A stretch of 43,406 nt of DNA from DASUZB01 sp035535495 (GTDB lineage Bacteria > Actinomycetota > CALGFH01), in NCBI GenBank assembly GCA_035535495.1, contig DATLQA010000295.1, forward strand, positions 1 through 43,406. Direction: 5' to 3'. The position numbers and the translations under genes are program-made. Shown piece by piece: positions 14,928-23,707 of this stretch. Below the pieces are notes generated by a model that saw only the letters and a list, made by a program, of their open reading frames with translations, searched no databases and was not told where the DNA came from. Within the stretch, counting starts at the first letter, position 1; each line of letters opens with the position of its first letter.

Positions 14928-16289
14928 ATGGCGGATGATCCGCGCATGGCGCAGCCCGTGACCGCCCGCCCCCGCTCCACCCCCGAACAGCGCGGCTGGT
15001 ACGTCTACGACTGGGCCAACTCGGCCTTCCAGACGACCGTCATCACGGTGTTCGCCGGCCCCTACCTGACCGCGGTGGCGCGGGCCGCCGCCGACGCCAG
15101 CGGCTACGTGCACCCGCTCGGCATCCCGGTACGCGCCGGCGCCTACTACCCCTACCTGGTGTCGCTCTCGGCGCTGCTGCAGGTGGTGTGCATGCCGGTG
15201 CTCGGGGCGATCGCCGACCGCACCGGGCGTCGGCGCTTCCTGCTCGGGCTGCTCGCCTACGTCGGCGCCGGCGCCGCGCTGCTGCTGTGGTTCGTGACCG
15301 GCACCCGCTACCTGCTCGGTGGTGGGCTGTTCCTGCTCTCCACCGTGGCCTACGGCTCGGCCAACGTGGTCTACGCCGCCTTCCTGCCCGACATCGCCAC
15401 GCCCGACGAGCGCGACGCGGTCTCCTCCAAGGGCTGGGCCCTCGGGTACCTCGGTGGCGGGCTGCTGCTCGCCCTCAACCTGGTGCTGTTCAGGCTGGCC
15501 GAAGGCGGCGGCATCCCGCTGGCGGAGGGGACGGCGGTGCGCGTCAGCATGGCCTCGGCGGCGGTGTGGTGGGCCGGGTTCACCATCGTCCCGCTGCTGC
15601 GGCTGCGCGATCGGGCGGTCGCCGCCCCGGTGACCGGCAGCGTCCTGCGGGCCGGTTTCCGGCAGCTGCGCACCACCTTCGGCCAGCTCAGGTACACCCC
15701 GGTGACGCTGGTGTTCCTGGCCGCGTACCTGCTCTACAACGACGGCATCCAGACGGTCATCTCGCAGTCGTCGGTCTATGCCGACCAGGAGCTCAAGATG
15801 ACCGCCAGCACCATCATCATCGCCATCCTGCTGGTGCAGTTCGTGGCCATGGTGGGCGCCTGGCTGATGGGCCGGCTGGCCGAGCGCCACGGTGCCAAGC
15901 GGGTGATCCTGGCCTCCCTGCTGATCTGGATCTCGGTGCTGGCCTATGCCTACGTCCTGCCGGCCGGACGGCCCTCACCGTTCCTGGTGCTCGCCGTCCT
16001 GATCGGGTTCGTGCTCGGCGGGACGCAGGCGCTGTCCCGCTCGCTGTACTCGCACATGATCCCGCGCGGCCGCGAGGCCGAGTACTTCAGCATCTACGAG
16101 ATCGCCGACCGCGGCACCAGCTGGCTCGGCACGCTCCTGTTCGGCTTGGCGCTGCAGTTCAGCGACAGCTACCGCCTGGCCATCATCTCCCTGCTGCTGT
16201 TCTTCGCGATCGGCTTCGTGCTGCTGGCCCGCACCCCGGTGCGCAGTGCCATCGCCGAGGCTGGCAACCCCGCGCCGACCCGCCTGTAG
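14928..16289 (+). CDS. MFS transporter, UMF1/Atg22-like (453 aa)
   Basis: Twelve-helix major facilitator of the UMF1 (vacuole effluxer Atg22-like) family. It is recognised by the N-terminal YDWANSAFQTTVITVFAG, the loop GAIADRTGRRRF between helices 2 and 3, and YSHMIPRGREAEYFSIYEIADRG in the second half. The substrate is unknown in bacteria; some family members export amino acids. Being divergent from the TetR gene across a shared operator suggests uptake or export of a pathway compound (inference). The start is uncertain: neither ATG at 14928 nor ATG at 14946 has a good ribosome binding site. Confidence 0.85.
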   Translation: MADDPRMAQPVTARPRSTPEQRGWYVYDWANSAFQTTVITVFAGPYLTAVARAAADASGYVHPLGIPVRAGAYYPYLVSLSALLQVVCMPVLGAIADRTGRRRFLLGLLAYVGAGAALLLWFVTGTRYLLGGGLFLLSTVAYGSANVVYAAFLPDIATPDERDAVSSKGWALGYLGGGLLLALNLVLFRLAEGGGIPLAEGTAVRVSMASAAVWWAGFTIVPLLRLRDRAVAAPVTGSVLRAGFRQLRTTFGQLRYTPVTLVFLAAYLLYNDGIQTVISQSSVYADQELKMTASTIIIAILLVQFVAMVGAWLMGRLAERHGAKRVILASLLIWISVLAYAYVLPAGRPSPFLVLAVLIGFVLGGTQALSRSLYSHMIPRGREAEYFSIYEIADRGTSWLGTLLFGLALQFSDSYRLAIISLLLFFAIGFVLLARTPVRSAIAEAGNPAPTRL

Positions 16290-16469
16290 GCGATCGGGAA
16301 GGCACTAGATCGCCATAGCGCGGAAGGACTATGCACACAGATATCCCCAACCTGTGGACAACCTGGCACCGCTGGCGGCACTGGCGTGCGGCTCCGCCAC
16401 CGGGTTTGCGGCGACGGTGAGCGGGCTGCACAGTGGCCGCGCAGGCACCGCCTTCCAACTGGACTGGAC

Positions 16470-17273
16470 ATGAGCGAACACGACCACGGCGCGCGGCCCA
16501 GCTTCCTGATCGACATGGACGGCGTCCTCGTGCACGAGGACGACCTCATCCCCGGCGCCGACCGCTTCATCAAGGCGTTGCGCCAGGCCGAGCTGCCCTT
16601 CCTGGTGCTGACCAACAACTCCATCCTGACCCCGCGCGACTTCTCGGCCCGGTTGGCGCGCACCGGCATCGACCTGCCGCCCGAGGCGATCTGGACGTCG
16701 GCCTTGGCGACCGCGCAGTTCCTGGACTGGCAGCGGCCCGGCGGCACCGCCTACGTCGTCGGTGAGGCCGGCCTGACCACCGCGCTGCACGGCGTCGGCT
16801 ACGTCCTCTCCGACCGCGACCCGGACTACGTCGTCCTCGGCGAGACCCGCACCTACAGCTTCGAGGCGATCACCAAGGCGATCCGCCTGATCAAGGGCGG
16901 AGCGCGGTTCATCGCCACCAACCCCGACGTGACCGGGCCCTCGCCGGACGGGGTGCTGCCGGCCACCGGCTCGGTGGCCGCCCTGGTGACCGCGGCGACC
17001 GGCGTCCAGCCCTACTTCGTCGGCAAGCCCAACCCGCTGATGGTGCGCTCGGCGCTCAACCGCATCGGCGCCCACTCCGAGTCGACCGTGATCGTGGGCG
17101 ACCGCATGGACACCGACATCGTCGCCGGCCTGGAGGCCGGCCTGGAGACCGTCCTGGTGCTGAGCGGGATCTCCACCGAGCGGGACGCGGAGCGCTTCGC
17201 CTACCGCCCGTCCCGCATGGTGTCGTCAGTCGCCGACCTCGAGGTCGACGTGAGCGCCGGCGGCCTCGCTTAG
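16470..17273 (+). CDS. HAD-IIA family (NagD-like) phosphatase (267 aa)
   Basis: Haloacid dehalogenase superfamily, subfamily IIA. The nucleophile motif is FLIDMDGVL (D15 and D17), motif II is VLTNNS, motif III is the conserved lysine in GKPNPLMV, and motif IV is VGDRMDTDI. Family members dephosphorylate nucleotides, sugars or 4-nitrophenyl phosphate with Mg2+. The ATG at 16470 opens exactly before the domain; no strong ribosome binding site is visible. It lies alone between the transporter and a convergent membrane protein, so the cellular substrate is not indicated. Confidence 0.9.
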   Translation: MSEHDHGARPSFLIDMDGVLVHEDDLIPGADRFIKALRQAELPFLVLTNNSILTPRDFSARLARTGIDLPPEAIWTSALATAQFLDWQRPGGTAYVVGEAGLTTALHGVGYVLSDRDPDYVVLGETRTYSFEAITKAIRLIKGGARFIATNPDVTGPSPDGVLPATGSVAALVTAATGVQPYFVGKPNPLMVRSALNRIGAHSESTVIVGDRMDTDIVAGLEAGLETVLVLSGISTERDAERFAYRPSRMVSSVADLEVDVSAGGLA

Positions 17274-17308
17274 CGCTCGGAGCGCCGCCAACCCGGCCGC
17301 GAAGGCGG

Positions 17309-18805
17309 TCAGCGGCGGCCCGGGCGCTTCCCGGACTCCCCCTTCGGCCTGATGTGGCGGCCACCCTGCCTGCGGGCGGCCTCGGCCTGGTCCCGAGGCT
17401 TCGGCTTGCGGTGGGCACCGCTCGCCGAGGCGGGGCGGCGGGTGCCCTGGCCGGGCTGGGGCGGCCGGGCGGCCGGCGCCTGCCACCCCTGCGTCCCGTA
17501 GGCACCGGCGGGCCAGGACCCAGAGGCGGTGCGGGGATCCTGGGACACCGGCGCCATGCCCGCCATCGCCGCGTAGCCCATCGCCGGCGCGGGCATCCGG
17601 CCGCCCTGCGGGGGGCGGGCCGGGCGGTCGCCGGCCGGACGCCGCGTGGCCGGGTAGCCTCGCCGGCCCCTGGCCACCTGGCCCAGCTGCAGGTCGGCCA
17701 GGCGCACCGGCGGCAGCGACACGGAGGTCAGCCAGCCGAGGACCGCGCCGTACACCCAGTGGCCCGCCAGGGCGCCGATGGCGGTCTTGAGGTTGAGCGG
17801 GAAGAAGTGCGCCTGGGCCACCGGCGCCAGGGCGAGGACGCCGAAGAGCCCGAAGCAGATCGTGGTGCCGTAGATGATCCCGGAGCGGATCCCGCGCCAG
17901 GGCAGCATGGCGAAGGCCATGCCCATGCCGGCCCCGTTGCCGCCGAAGCGCCACACGTAGCCCCAGATCGCCGAGGCGTTGGGGTTGTCGAGCATCAGGC
18001 GTCCGATTCCCGGGATCGGGTCGTCCCAGTAGCCGAACTTGTACAGGGCGAGCCGGAGCACGTCGTAGATGCCGGTGGCGGCGACGCCGGCCACCCAGCC
18101 GACCAGGGCGCGGCGGCCCCACTCCTTGTGGCGGAGGCCGACCAGGATGGCGAGGAGCGCCGCTGGCAGCAGGATGTAGCGGGCCCCCTTTGGCAGCGGC
18201 AGCACCTCCGAGTACGCGGCGGCCAGCGGGCCGATGGCCGTGTACCCGATCGCCAGGAACATCACCCGCGGGTAGAGCGAGGGAGTCGAGCGCAGCAGCG
18301 ACCTGACGCCGCTGATGATCGGCTTGAGGGCGGTGAGGAGCTGCGCGTCGGCGGCGGCGGCGACGCGGGCGGTCATCTCCATGCTCTCCTCGGGCCCGCC
18401 CGGCCTGACGCGCTGGCCTCCCTCCGGTTGCCCATGCCTGCCCGAGTCGTGGCGGCGGGCGGGGACCTGCCCGGAGCGGCGGGTGGCCGGCACCCCACCG
18501 CCGGTGCGGCGGGCGGGAACCTGGCTTCCCTGCCGTGGCGCGGCCCGGCGCGGGTCGGCGTACCGCGGGTAGGCGGCCGGGGCGTGGGCCATCGGCGGCT
18601 GGGCGGCGGGCGGGGGGACCCGCACCGGCCAGCCGCCGGAGGAGCGGGGCTGAGCGGGAGGTGCTCCGCCCCAGCCGGGTGCCAGGAGGCCGTCCCACGA
18701 CCCGGTCGCGGGCCCGCCTGACTGCTGCGGCCATGCCGGCGGCGGGTACGGGTCGGGCTGGTACGTCTGACCCGGGTTGATCCTCGTGTCTGTCGTCGGT
18801 CTCAA
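17309..18805 (-). CDS. Membrane protein with long Pro/Arg-rich tails, unknown function (498 aa)
   Basis: Not recognised. Residues 1-140 are low-complexity, rich in Pro, Gly, Ala, Arg and Gln. Residues 165-360 hold about six hydrophobic helices with the conserved-looking segments YDVLRLALYKFGYWDDPIPG and WGYVWRFGGNGAGMGMAFAM. The last 130 residues are again Pro/Gly/Arg-rich and strongly basic at the end. G+C at third positions stays high through the N-terminal region in this frame, which supports translation from TTG at 18805 (AGGAG five bases upstream). An ATG at 18382 after GAGGAG is a real alternative that would drop the N-terminal tail. The disordered basic tails suggest a scaffold or a nucleic-acid or membrane-surface contact. 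Confidence 0.6.
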   Translation of the reverse strand: MRPTTDTRINPGQTYQPDPYPPPAWPQQSGGPATGSWDGLLAPGWGGAPPAQPRSSGGWPVRVPPPAAQPPMAHAPAAYPRYADPRRAAPRQGSQVPARRTGGGVPATRRSGQVPARRHDSGRHGQPEGGQRVRPGGPEESMEMTARVAAAADAQLLTALKPIISGVRSLLRSTPSLYPRVMFLAIGYTAIGPLAAAYSEVLPLPKGARYILLPAALLAILVGLRHKEWGRRALVGWVAGVAATGIYDVLRLALYKFGYWDDPIPGIGRLMLDNPNASAIWGYVWRFGGNGAGMGMAFAMLPWRGIRSGIIYGTTICFGLFGVLALAPVAQAHFFPLNLKTAIGALAGHWVYGAVLGWLTSVSLPPVRLADLQLGQVARGRRGYPATRRPAGDRPARPPQGGRMPAPAMGYAAMAGMAPVSQDPRTASGSWPAGAYGTQGWQAPAARPPQPGQGTRRPASASGAHRKPKPRDQAEAARRQGGRHIRPKGESGKRPGRR

Positions 18806-19120
18806 CCCCTCTCCTGGCGGCGAATACGGTGCTGGCCGGACCGGAACCGCCGAGCGGCGACGACGCCACGGCGACCGGGACACGACGAGCAGGTACAGCC
18901 GCTTACGACAGGTCGACCGGTGACACCCGCGTGGGGGCGCGGAGCCACACACCTAGTAGGAGTCGGGGTGGGGGGTCCCCAACAGCACCTACTTTACGGG
19001 CCACAGCGGAAACGTCAAACCGGAGTCCCTCGAACGCCGCGACCCGCCACGCGCCGGTCCCACGGGGGGCGGGGCGCCCACCTACCGGGCGCCCCGAACC
19101 CGCCCGCGCGGCCGCGGGGG
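18806..19120. other. Intergenic stretch between two minus-strand genes
   Basis: 315 bases without a convincing gene. The right end carries the terminator hairpin of the SGNH gene (listed separately). The left end must contain the promoter of the proline-rich membrane protein; the least GC-rich part, about 18950-19010, is the likeliest place, but no clear -10/-35 pair stands out. Confidence 0.5.
19071..19095 (-). terminator. Hairpin after the SGNH hydrolase gene
   Basis: Perfect inverted repeat GGGGCGCCC (19071-19079), seven-base loop, GGGCGCCCC (19087-19095), 25 bases after the stop codon of the minus-strand SGNH gene. There is no T-tract, as is common in high-GC actinobacteria. Confidence 0.6.
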
Positions 19121-20161
19121 TCAGGTGGCGTGCAGGTTGCCGTCCGCGCCGATGGCGCAGCGTGCCTCCCGCCCCGGCAGCGAGAAGAACCCGGTCACGC
19201 AGCGGCCCATCTGGGCGTGGCCGAGGTGGTGCGGGTGCATCGACTGCTGCACCACGTTCATGCCGACGCCGTGCGGGAGCTGCGCCGGGTCGACGAAGGT
19301 GCCGCGCACCCACTCGGTGCGGGCGGTGGCTCCCGCCGCGCACACCTCGTGGCCGTCGAAGGCGCCCTTCAGCTGAAGGTAGCGGACGCCCGCCTGGGCG
19401 GCGGCGGTCGCGGTCATCGCCGAGAACTGCTCGATCGCCCAGTCGTGGGCCCAGGTCATCGCCTTGCGGTCGATCGGGCAGCCGGCCCAGATCTGCCCCA
19501 GCCAACTGAGGCTGCGCATGCGCGCCGGCACCGGCGAGGCGTAGCCCATCACCGCGAGCTGGTAGGCGTCGTCGGCATAGCCGGCCTCCCGCATGACCGT
19601 GCGGATGTCGCGCAGGTTCTCCACGATCCGTGGGATGGCGGCCTGGCTGCGCTCCCGGACGGTCGGCGCCAGGTCGTCCTGGCAGTCGGGGCGGCCGGGC
19701 ACGAAGGCCACGATGCAGGCCATCACGGCGTTGGCGAAGCCGATGTCGTTGGCCCCGATGTTCAGCAGGATCAGCTTCACGTCGCGGTCGCGCGCGACGG
19801 TACGGAGCTGCTCGGCCTGTGGCGCCTCGCCGTAGCGGACCTCGCCGCCGAGCTTGACGTTGTCGGTGGCAGCGCCCGAGCAGGCGAGGCTGACGGTCTG
19901 CTCGATGCCGGGGATCGAGGTCTTGTGGATGAGGGCGCGCCGGGAGCGGTGACAGTAGTCGCCGGGCCGGTTGCTGGCCGGCTCGTACTCGCCGGCGGCC
20001 TCGCCCGAGATGAAGCTGTCGCCCATGGCCACCACGGCGGTGGGCCTGATCGCCGCGGTCGCCGGCGGGGCGCCGACCGCGGCGATCAGCACGACCGCGA
20101 GCAGGACGAGCCCGCTGGTGGCGGCGGCGGCGCGACGGGGTGAGCGCGCGAGCTCTGCCAT
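19121..20161 (-). CDS. Secreted SGNH/GDSL hydrolase (346 aa)
   Basis: Exported serine esterase or lipase of the SGNH superfamily. A signal peptide covers residues 1-37 (hydrophobic core TSGLVLLAVVLIAAVG, cleavage after ATA). Block I is AMGDSFISGE with the nucleophile S49. The oxyanion Asn is in NIGANDIGF, and the final His is in MHPHHLGHAQMG. Several cysteine pairs (CH..., DC, GC, VC, RC) fit an extracellular disulfide-bonded protein like the Streptomyces lipases. AAGGAGGT three bases before the ATG is a textbook ribosome binding site. Substrate unknown, probably an acyl ester. Confidence 0.9.
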   Translation of the reverse strand: MAELARSPRRAAAATSGLVLLAVVLIAAVGAPPATAAIRPTAVVAMGDSFISGEAAGEYEPASNRPGDYCHRSRRALIHKTSIPGIEQTVSLACSGAATDNVKLGGEVRYGEAPQAEQLRTVARDRDVKLILLNIGANDIGFANAVMACIVAFVPGRPDCQDDLAPTVRERSQAAIPRIVENLRDIRTVMREAGYADDAYQLAVMGYASPVPARMRSLSWLGQIWAGCPIDRKAMTWAHDWAIEQFSAMTATAAAQAGVRYLQLKGAFDGHEVCAAGATARTEWVRGTFVDPAQLPHGVGMNVVQQSMHPHHLGHAQMGRCVTGFFSLPGREARCAIGADGNLHAT

Positions 20162-20431
20162 GGGACCTCCTTGAAGCCGGCGAGCGGTCGGGCAACTGGG
20201 ACACAGGAGGCCGGACCCTGATCCATAGGATCGCAGAAATGGACTCTTCGGTACATACGCGCCATAGGCTGTATCCGTGAAGAAACGCTTAGAGCCGGGC
20301 GACGACGCAAAGGATCTGAGAAGGCGCGGGAGATCCTTCCCGGTCGATTATCCCGAGGTTTCCCGGGCGGTCGATCGTGGCCAACCGGTCGCGACGCCGG
20401 ACGCCGGGATCTACGTGCGCCGCGGCGTGCC

Positions 20432-22489
20432 TCAGGCGGGCGGCGGAGCGAGCGCGGCCGGGAGCGGCCGGGCGTGCACCACCCGCAGGCGCAACACCGC
20501 CCGGGTGAGGGCGATGTAGAGCAGCCGCAGCCCGCGCGGCCCGGAGGCGGCCACCTCCGCCGGCTCGACCAGCACCACCTGGTCGAACTCCAGGCCCTTG
20601 GCGGCTGACGCCGGGACCAGGGTGACGCCGGCGGCCACGTCGAAGCGGTCCACCTGCTCGAAGGCGATCCGGTGGCGCTCCAGCTCGGACTCGGTGGCGG
20701 CGACGGCGGCGTCCGCGACCACCAGGCCGACCGAGCCCTCCTCGGCCCTGGCGGCCACCAGCGCCTCCAGCCAGGCCGCGGTGAGCCCCTCCCGGCTGGT
20801 CGCCCGGACCTGGAGCGCGCCGGGCACGCTCCGCACCGAACTGGCCGGGACCGTGCCAGGGGCGATCTCGGGCAGCAGCTGGTTGGCCCAGTCGAGCACC
20901 TCGCGCGGCGCGCGGAAGGCACGCGGCAGCCGCTCCAGGCGCGGGGCCGGCCGATCCAGGTGGGCGAGGGCGCCTTCCCAGCTCTCCGCCGCCCAGGCGC
21001 TGGTCCCCTGGGCAAGGTCGCCCAGCAGGGTGGCGGAGCCGTAGCGGCAGCGCCGCCCGATCGCCCTGAGCTGCATGGGCGAGAGGTCCTGGGCCTCGTC
21101 GGCGACCACGTGGCCGAAGCCGCCGACCCCCTCGATCACGTCGGTCGCCTCGTCGACCAGGAACGCGTCAGCCACCGACCACCGGGCCGCCGCCAGCCCG
21201 CGGGGCCGCTTCGGCCAGCGCAGCCGTTCCTGCTCGGCGGCGTCAAGGACGCCGTCGGCGGCGGCGGCGAGGAACGACCGCTCCGCCAGCAGCCGGAAGA
21301 CCAGCCGGCGCGGTTCGACCACCGGCCAGGTCCGGTCCATGAAGACCCGCAGCGAACGGTCGCGGGCGAGCGCGCGAGCCACCTCGGCGGGCGTGTCGAA
21401 CCCGGTCAGGCCGTCGGTCTGCTCCAGCTCGCGCAGGCAGCGCTCCACGATCCAGTCGCGCAGATGGGCCCGGCCGACGGCGTAGCGGACGCCGAGCTGG
21501 AGCAGGTGGTCGACGCGGCTCCGCAGCCACGCCGCCCGCAGGCTGAGGACGCGGTGCCCGTAGCGCAGCTCCAGCGGCTCGGTGGGTGGCCGGACCGACA
21601 GGAACGCGGCCCGCCGCACCACCGTGGCCAGCCGTTCGCCGGCCTTGACGGCCGCCGCCTCGGGAGCGTCCTCGGCACGGACGGCGACCTGCCCGACCAG
21701 GCTCTCGATCGATTCCTGCGCGACCCGGACCTCGCCGAGCCCCGGCAGGACGTCGCGGATGAACGCCAGGTAGGCGCGGGACGGCCCGACCACCAGCACG
21801 CCGTCACGGCTGAGCCGTTCGCGGTGCTCGTAGAGCAGGAAGGCGACCCGGTGCAGGCCGACCGCGGTCTTGCCGGTCCCCGGTCCGCCCTGGATGCAGA
21901 CGGTCTCGGCGAGCGGGGCGCGGATCAGGTCGTCCTGCTCCGGCTGGATGGTGGCGACGATGTCCCGCATCGGGCCGATGCGCGGCCGCTCGATCTCGGC
22001 CACCAGCACGCGCTCGGCGGCGGCCTCGCTCTCGGCCTCGTCGAGCAAGGTCAGCGGTTCGTCCTGGATCGAGGTGAGGGTGCCACCCTGGTAGCCGAAG
22101 CGGCGCCGGAGGCGCACGCCGTAGCGGCGCCGCGGGGTGGCGCGGTAGAAGGGCCGCGTGATCCCCGCCCGCCAGTCCACCACCACCGGGTCGCCCTGGT
22201 CGTCGATGACGTGCCGGCGGCCGACGTAGAAGCGCGCGCCCGGCGTCTCGACGCTGCTCTCGTCGTAGTCCAGCCGGCCGAAGAACAGCGCGGTGTCAGG
22301 ATCGTCGGCGAGCGAGGCGATGCGGCGGCGGCGCCGCCAGGCGGCCGCCTCCTCCGCGAAGGCGTCGCCCCCGAGCACCGGCAGCGACTCCGCGCGCCGC
22401 CGCATCGCCTGCAGGCAGCGGCGCGCGTACGCCAGCATGTCGCGCTCGGCGCGCAGCTCCTCGACGGCCAGGCCGGCAGGTTCGCTCAC
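20432..22489 (-). CDS. HelD-like UvrD/Rep-family ATPase, RNA polymerase-associated (685 aa)
   Basis: Superfamily 1 helicase-like ATPase of the HelD group, which in actinobacteria and firmicutes binds RNA polymerase and recycles stalled enzyme. Residues 10-60 are charged and helical, matching the N-terminal arm. The HelD signature follows: FFGRLDYDE, FYVGRRHVIDD, VVDWRAGITRPFYRAT and GVRLRRRFGYQGG. Walker A is GGPGTGKT (201-208), Walker B is VVADEAQDLS, and the last motif is LLYIALTRA. It is slightly shorter than the 736-residue M. smegmatis protein. GTG at 22489 starts nine bases after the tyrosyl-tRNA synthetase stop, so the two are probably co-transcribed. No rifamycin-associated element is seen upstream. 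Confidence 0.85.
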   Translation of the reverse strand: MSEPAGLAVEELRAERDMLAYARRCLQAMRRRAESLPVLGGDAFAEEAAAWRRRRRIASLADDPDTALFFGRLDYDESSVETPGARFYVGRRHVIDDQGDPVVVDWRAGITRPFYRATPRRRYGVRLRRRFGYQGGTLTSIQDEPLTLLDEAESEAAAERVLVAEIERPRIGPMRDIVATIQPEQDDLIRAPLAETVCIQGGPGTGKTAVGLHRVAFLLYEHRERLSRDGVLVVGPSRAYLAFIRDVLPGLGEVRVAQESIESLVGQVAVRAEDAPEAAAVKAGERLATVVRRAAFLSVRPPTEPLELRYGHRVLSLRAAWLRSRVDHLLQLGVRYAVGRAHLRDWIVERCLRELEQTDGLTGFDTPAEVARALARDRSLRVFMDRTWPVVEPRRLVFRLLAERSFLAAAADGVLDAAEQERLRWPKRPRGLAAARWSVADAFLVDEATDVIEGVGGFGHVVADEAQDLSPMQLRAIGRRCRYGSATLLGDLAQGTSAWAAESWEGALAHLDRPAPRLERLPRAFRAPREVLDWANQLLPEIAPGTVPASSVRSVPGALQVRATSREGLTAAWLEALVAARAEEGSVGLVVADAAVAATESELERHRIAFEQVDRFDVAAGVTLVPASAAKGLEFDQVVLVEPAEVAASGPRGLRLLYIALTRAVLRLRVVHARPLPAALAPPPA

Positions 22490-22498
22490 GGGCCGGCG

Positions 22499-23707
22499 TT
22501 ACTTCACGGTGACGCGGCGGAAGCGGCGGCGCCCGCTCTGCAGCACGTAGGTGCCCGGGTCCAGATTGGCGTGCTCGTCGTCCAGGGTCTGGCCGTCAAC
22601 CTTGACGCCGCCGCCTTTGATGCGCCTGCGGGCGTCCGAGAGCGAGGTGGCCCAGCCCAGGTCGACCAGGATACGGGGGACGTAGCGCTCCGAGGTGACC
22701 GACTCCTCCAGCTCCGACGGGGCGTCGTGGCGCACGAACACGCGGTCGAACTCCGCCTCGGCGGCCTCGGCGGCCTCCGGGCCGTGGAACATGGCGACCA
22801 TCTCGCGGGCCAGGCGGCGCTTGAGCCGCACCCCGCCCAGCTCGGCGGTGAGCCGCTCCTTCTCGTCCGGGCGGAGATCGGTGCCGAGCGCGACGTACTG
22901 GTCCATGGCGTCGTCCGGGATCGACATGACCTTGCCGAAGATCTCGGCCGGCGGGTGGTCGACCGCGATGTAGTTGCCGTAGCTCTGGCTCATCTTGCGC
23001 TGCCCGTCCGTGCCGACCAGCAGCGGCGCGCACAGCGCCACCTGTGGCTCCTGGCCGGCGGCCTGCTGCAGGTCGCGCCCGACCAGCAGGTTGAAGAACT
23101 GGTCGGTGCCGCCCAGCTCGACGTCGGCGGTGATCGCCACCGAGTCGTAGCCCTGCAGCATCGGGTAGAGCAGCTCGCTGATGGCGATCGGCTGGGTGGC
23201 CTCGTAGCGCTGCCGGAAGTCGTCGCGCTCGAGCATCTGCGCCACCGTGAACTGGGAGGTGAGCCGGAGCACGTCGGCCATGTCCATGGGCTCGAGCCAC
23301 TCCGAGTTGCGCCGCACCTCGAGGTTGTCCGGGCCGAGGATGGCCCGGAGGCTGGCCAGGCAGCCCTGGACGTAGCGCTCGACCTCGTCGGCGTCCAGCT
23401 GGCGCCTGGTCGCGGTGCGGCCGGACGGGTCGCCGATGCGCGCGGTGAAGTCGCCGATCACCAGCACGGCGGTGTGGCCCAGCTCCTGGAAGCGTCGCAG
23501 GCGCCGCAGGCAGACGCCCCAGCCCCAGGTGACCGACGGAGCGGTCGGGTCGACGCCGTACTTGATCCGCAGCCGGCCGTGCCGCCGCAGCTTGTCCGCC
23601 AGGCCGCCGGCCGGCGTGTCGACGAAGCCGTCCTCCAGGAGGTAGGCCGCCTCCGCCTCGGGGCTGGTGGTCGCCTCGGGCGGGACGGGGGGCACTCGGT
23701 ACCGCAT
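22499..23707 (-). CDS. tyrS: Tyrosyl-tRNA synthetase with degenerate HIGH motif (402 aa)
   Basis: Class I aminoacyl-tRNA synthetase of the bacterial TyrRS type. The Rossmann core has DPTAPS, FQELGH, GDFTARIGDPSGR, the tyrosine-binding YPMLQGYD, VELGGTDQFFN and KMSQS. A C-terminal S4-like RNA-binding domain covers about the last 60 residues (DARRRIKGGGVKVDGQ). Oddly the HIGH signature, usually HLGH after DPTAP, reads T60-W-G-W63, so both ATP-contacting histidines are gone while tyrosine and KMSKS-loop residues are kept. Length is normal. ATG at 23707 or 23722; neither has a good ribosome binding site. A hairpin-rich leader lies upstream. Confidence 0.85.
   Translation of the reverse strand: MRYRVPPVPPEATTSPEAEAAYLLEDGFVDTPAGGLADKLRRHGRLRIKYGVDPTAPSVTWGWGVCLRRLRRFQELGHTAVLVIGDFTARIGDPSGRTATRRQLDADEVERYVQGCLASLRAILGPDNLEVRRNSEWLEPMDMADVLRLTSQFTVAQMLERDDFRQRYEATQPIAISELLYPMLQGYDSVAITADVELGGTDQFFNLLVGRDLQQAAGQEPQVALCAPLLVGTDGQRKMSQSYGNYIAVDHPPAEIFGKVMSIPDDAMDQYVALGTDLRPDEKERLTAELGGVRLKRRLAREMVAMFHGPEAAEAAEAEFDRVFVRHDAPSELEESVTSERYVPRILVDLGWATSLSDARRRIKGGGVKVDGQTLDDEHANLDPGTYVLQSGRRRFRRVTVK

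Noticed and set aside
16353..16361. DnaA-box-like TGTGGACAA (reverse of TTGTCCACA) with nearby atatcccca
   Set aside because: A single box with no cluster, no AT-rich unwinding region and no dnaA or dnaN nearby; not an origin.
17226..18869. Second long minus-strand frame parallel to the proline-rich membrane protein
   Set aside because: Arg/Pro/Gly-rich with no membrane helices, and it runs into the end of the HAD phosphatase gene; the other frame has the coherent hydrophobic core.
20277..20519. Possible plus-strand 80-residue gene starting GTG in the gap between the SGNH and HelD genes
   Set aside because: No ribosome binding site, a rare TTA codon, low G+C at third positions in the first half, and its last 88 bases overlap the HelD coding end as an evident shadow.
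8912..22489. Rifamycin resistance island (dikinase plus HelD)
   Set aside because: The two are 10 kb apart in different contexts and no rifamycin-associated element palindrome is seen before either; kept only as a rival reading of the dikinase.
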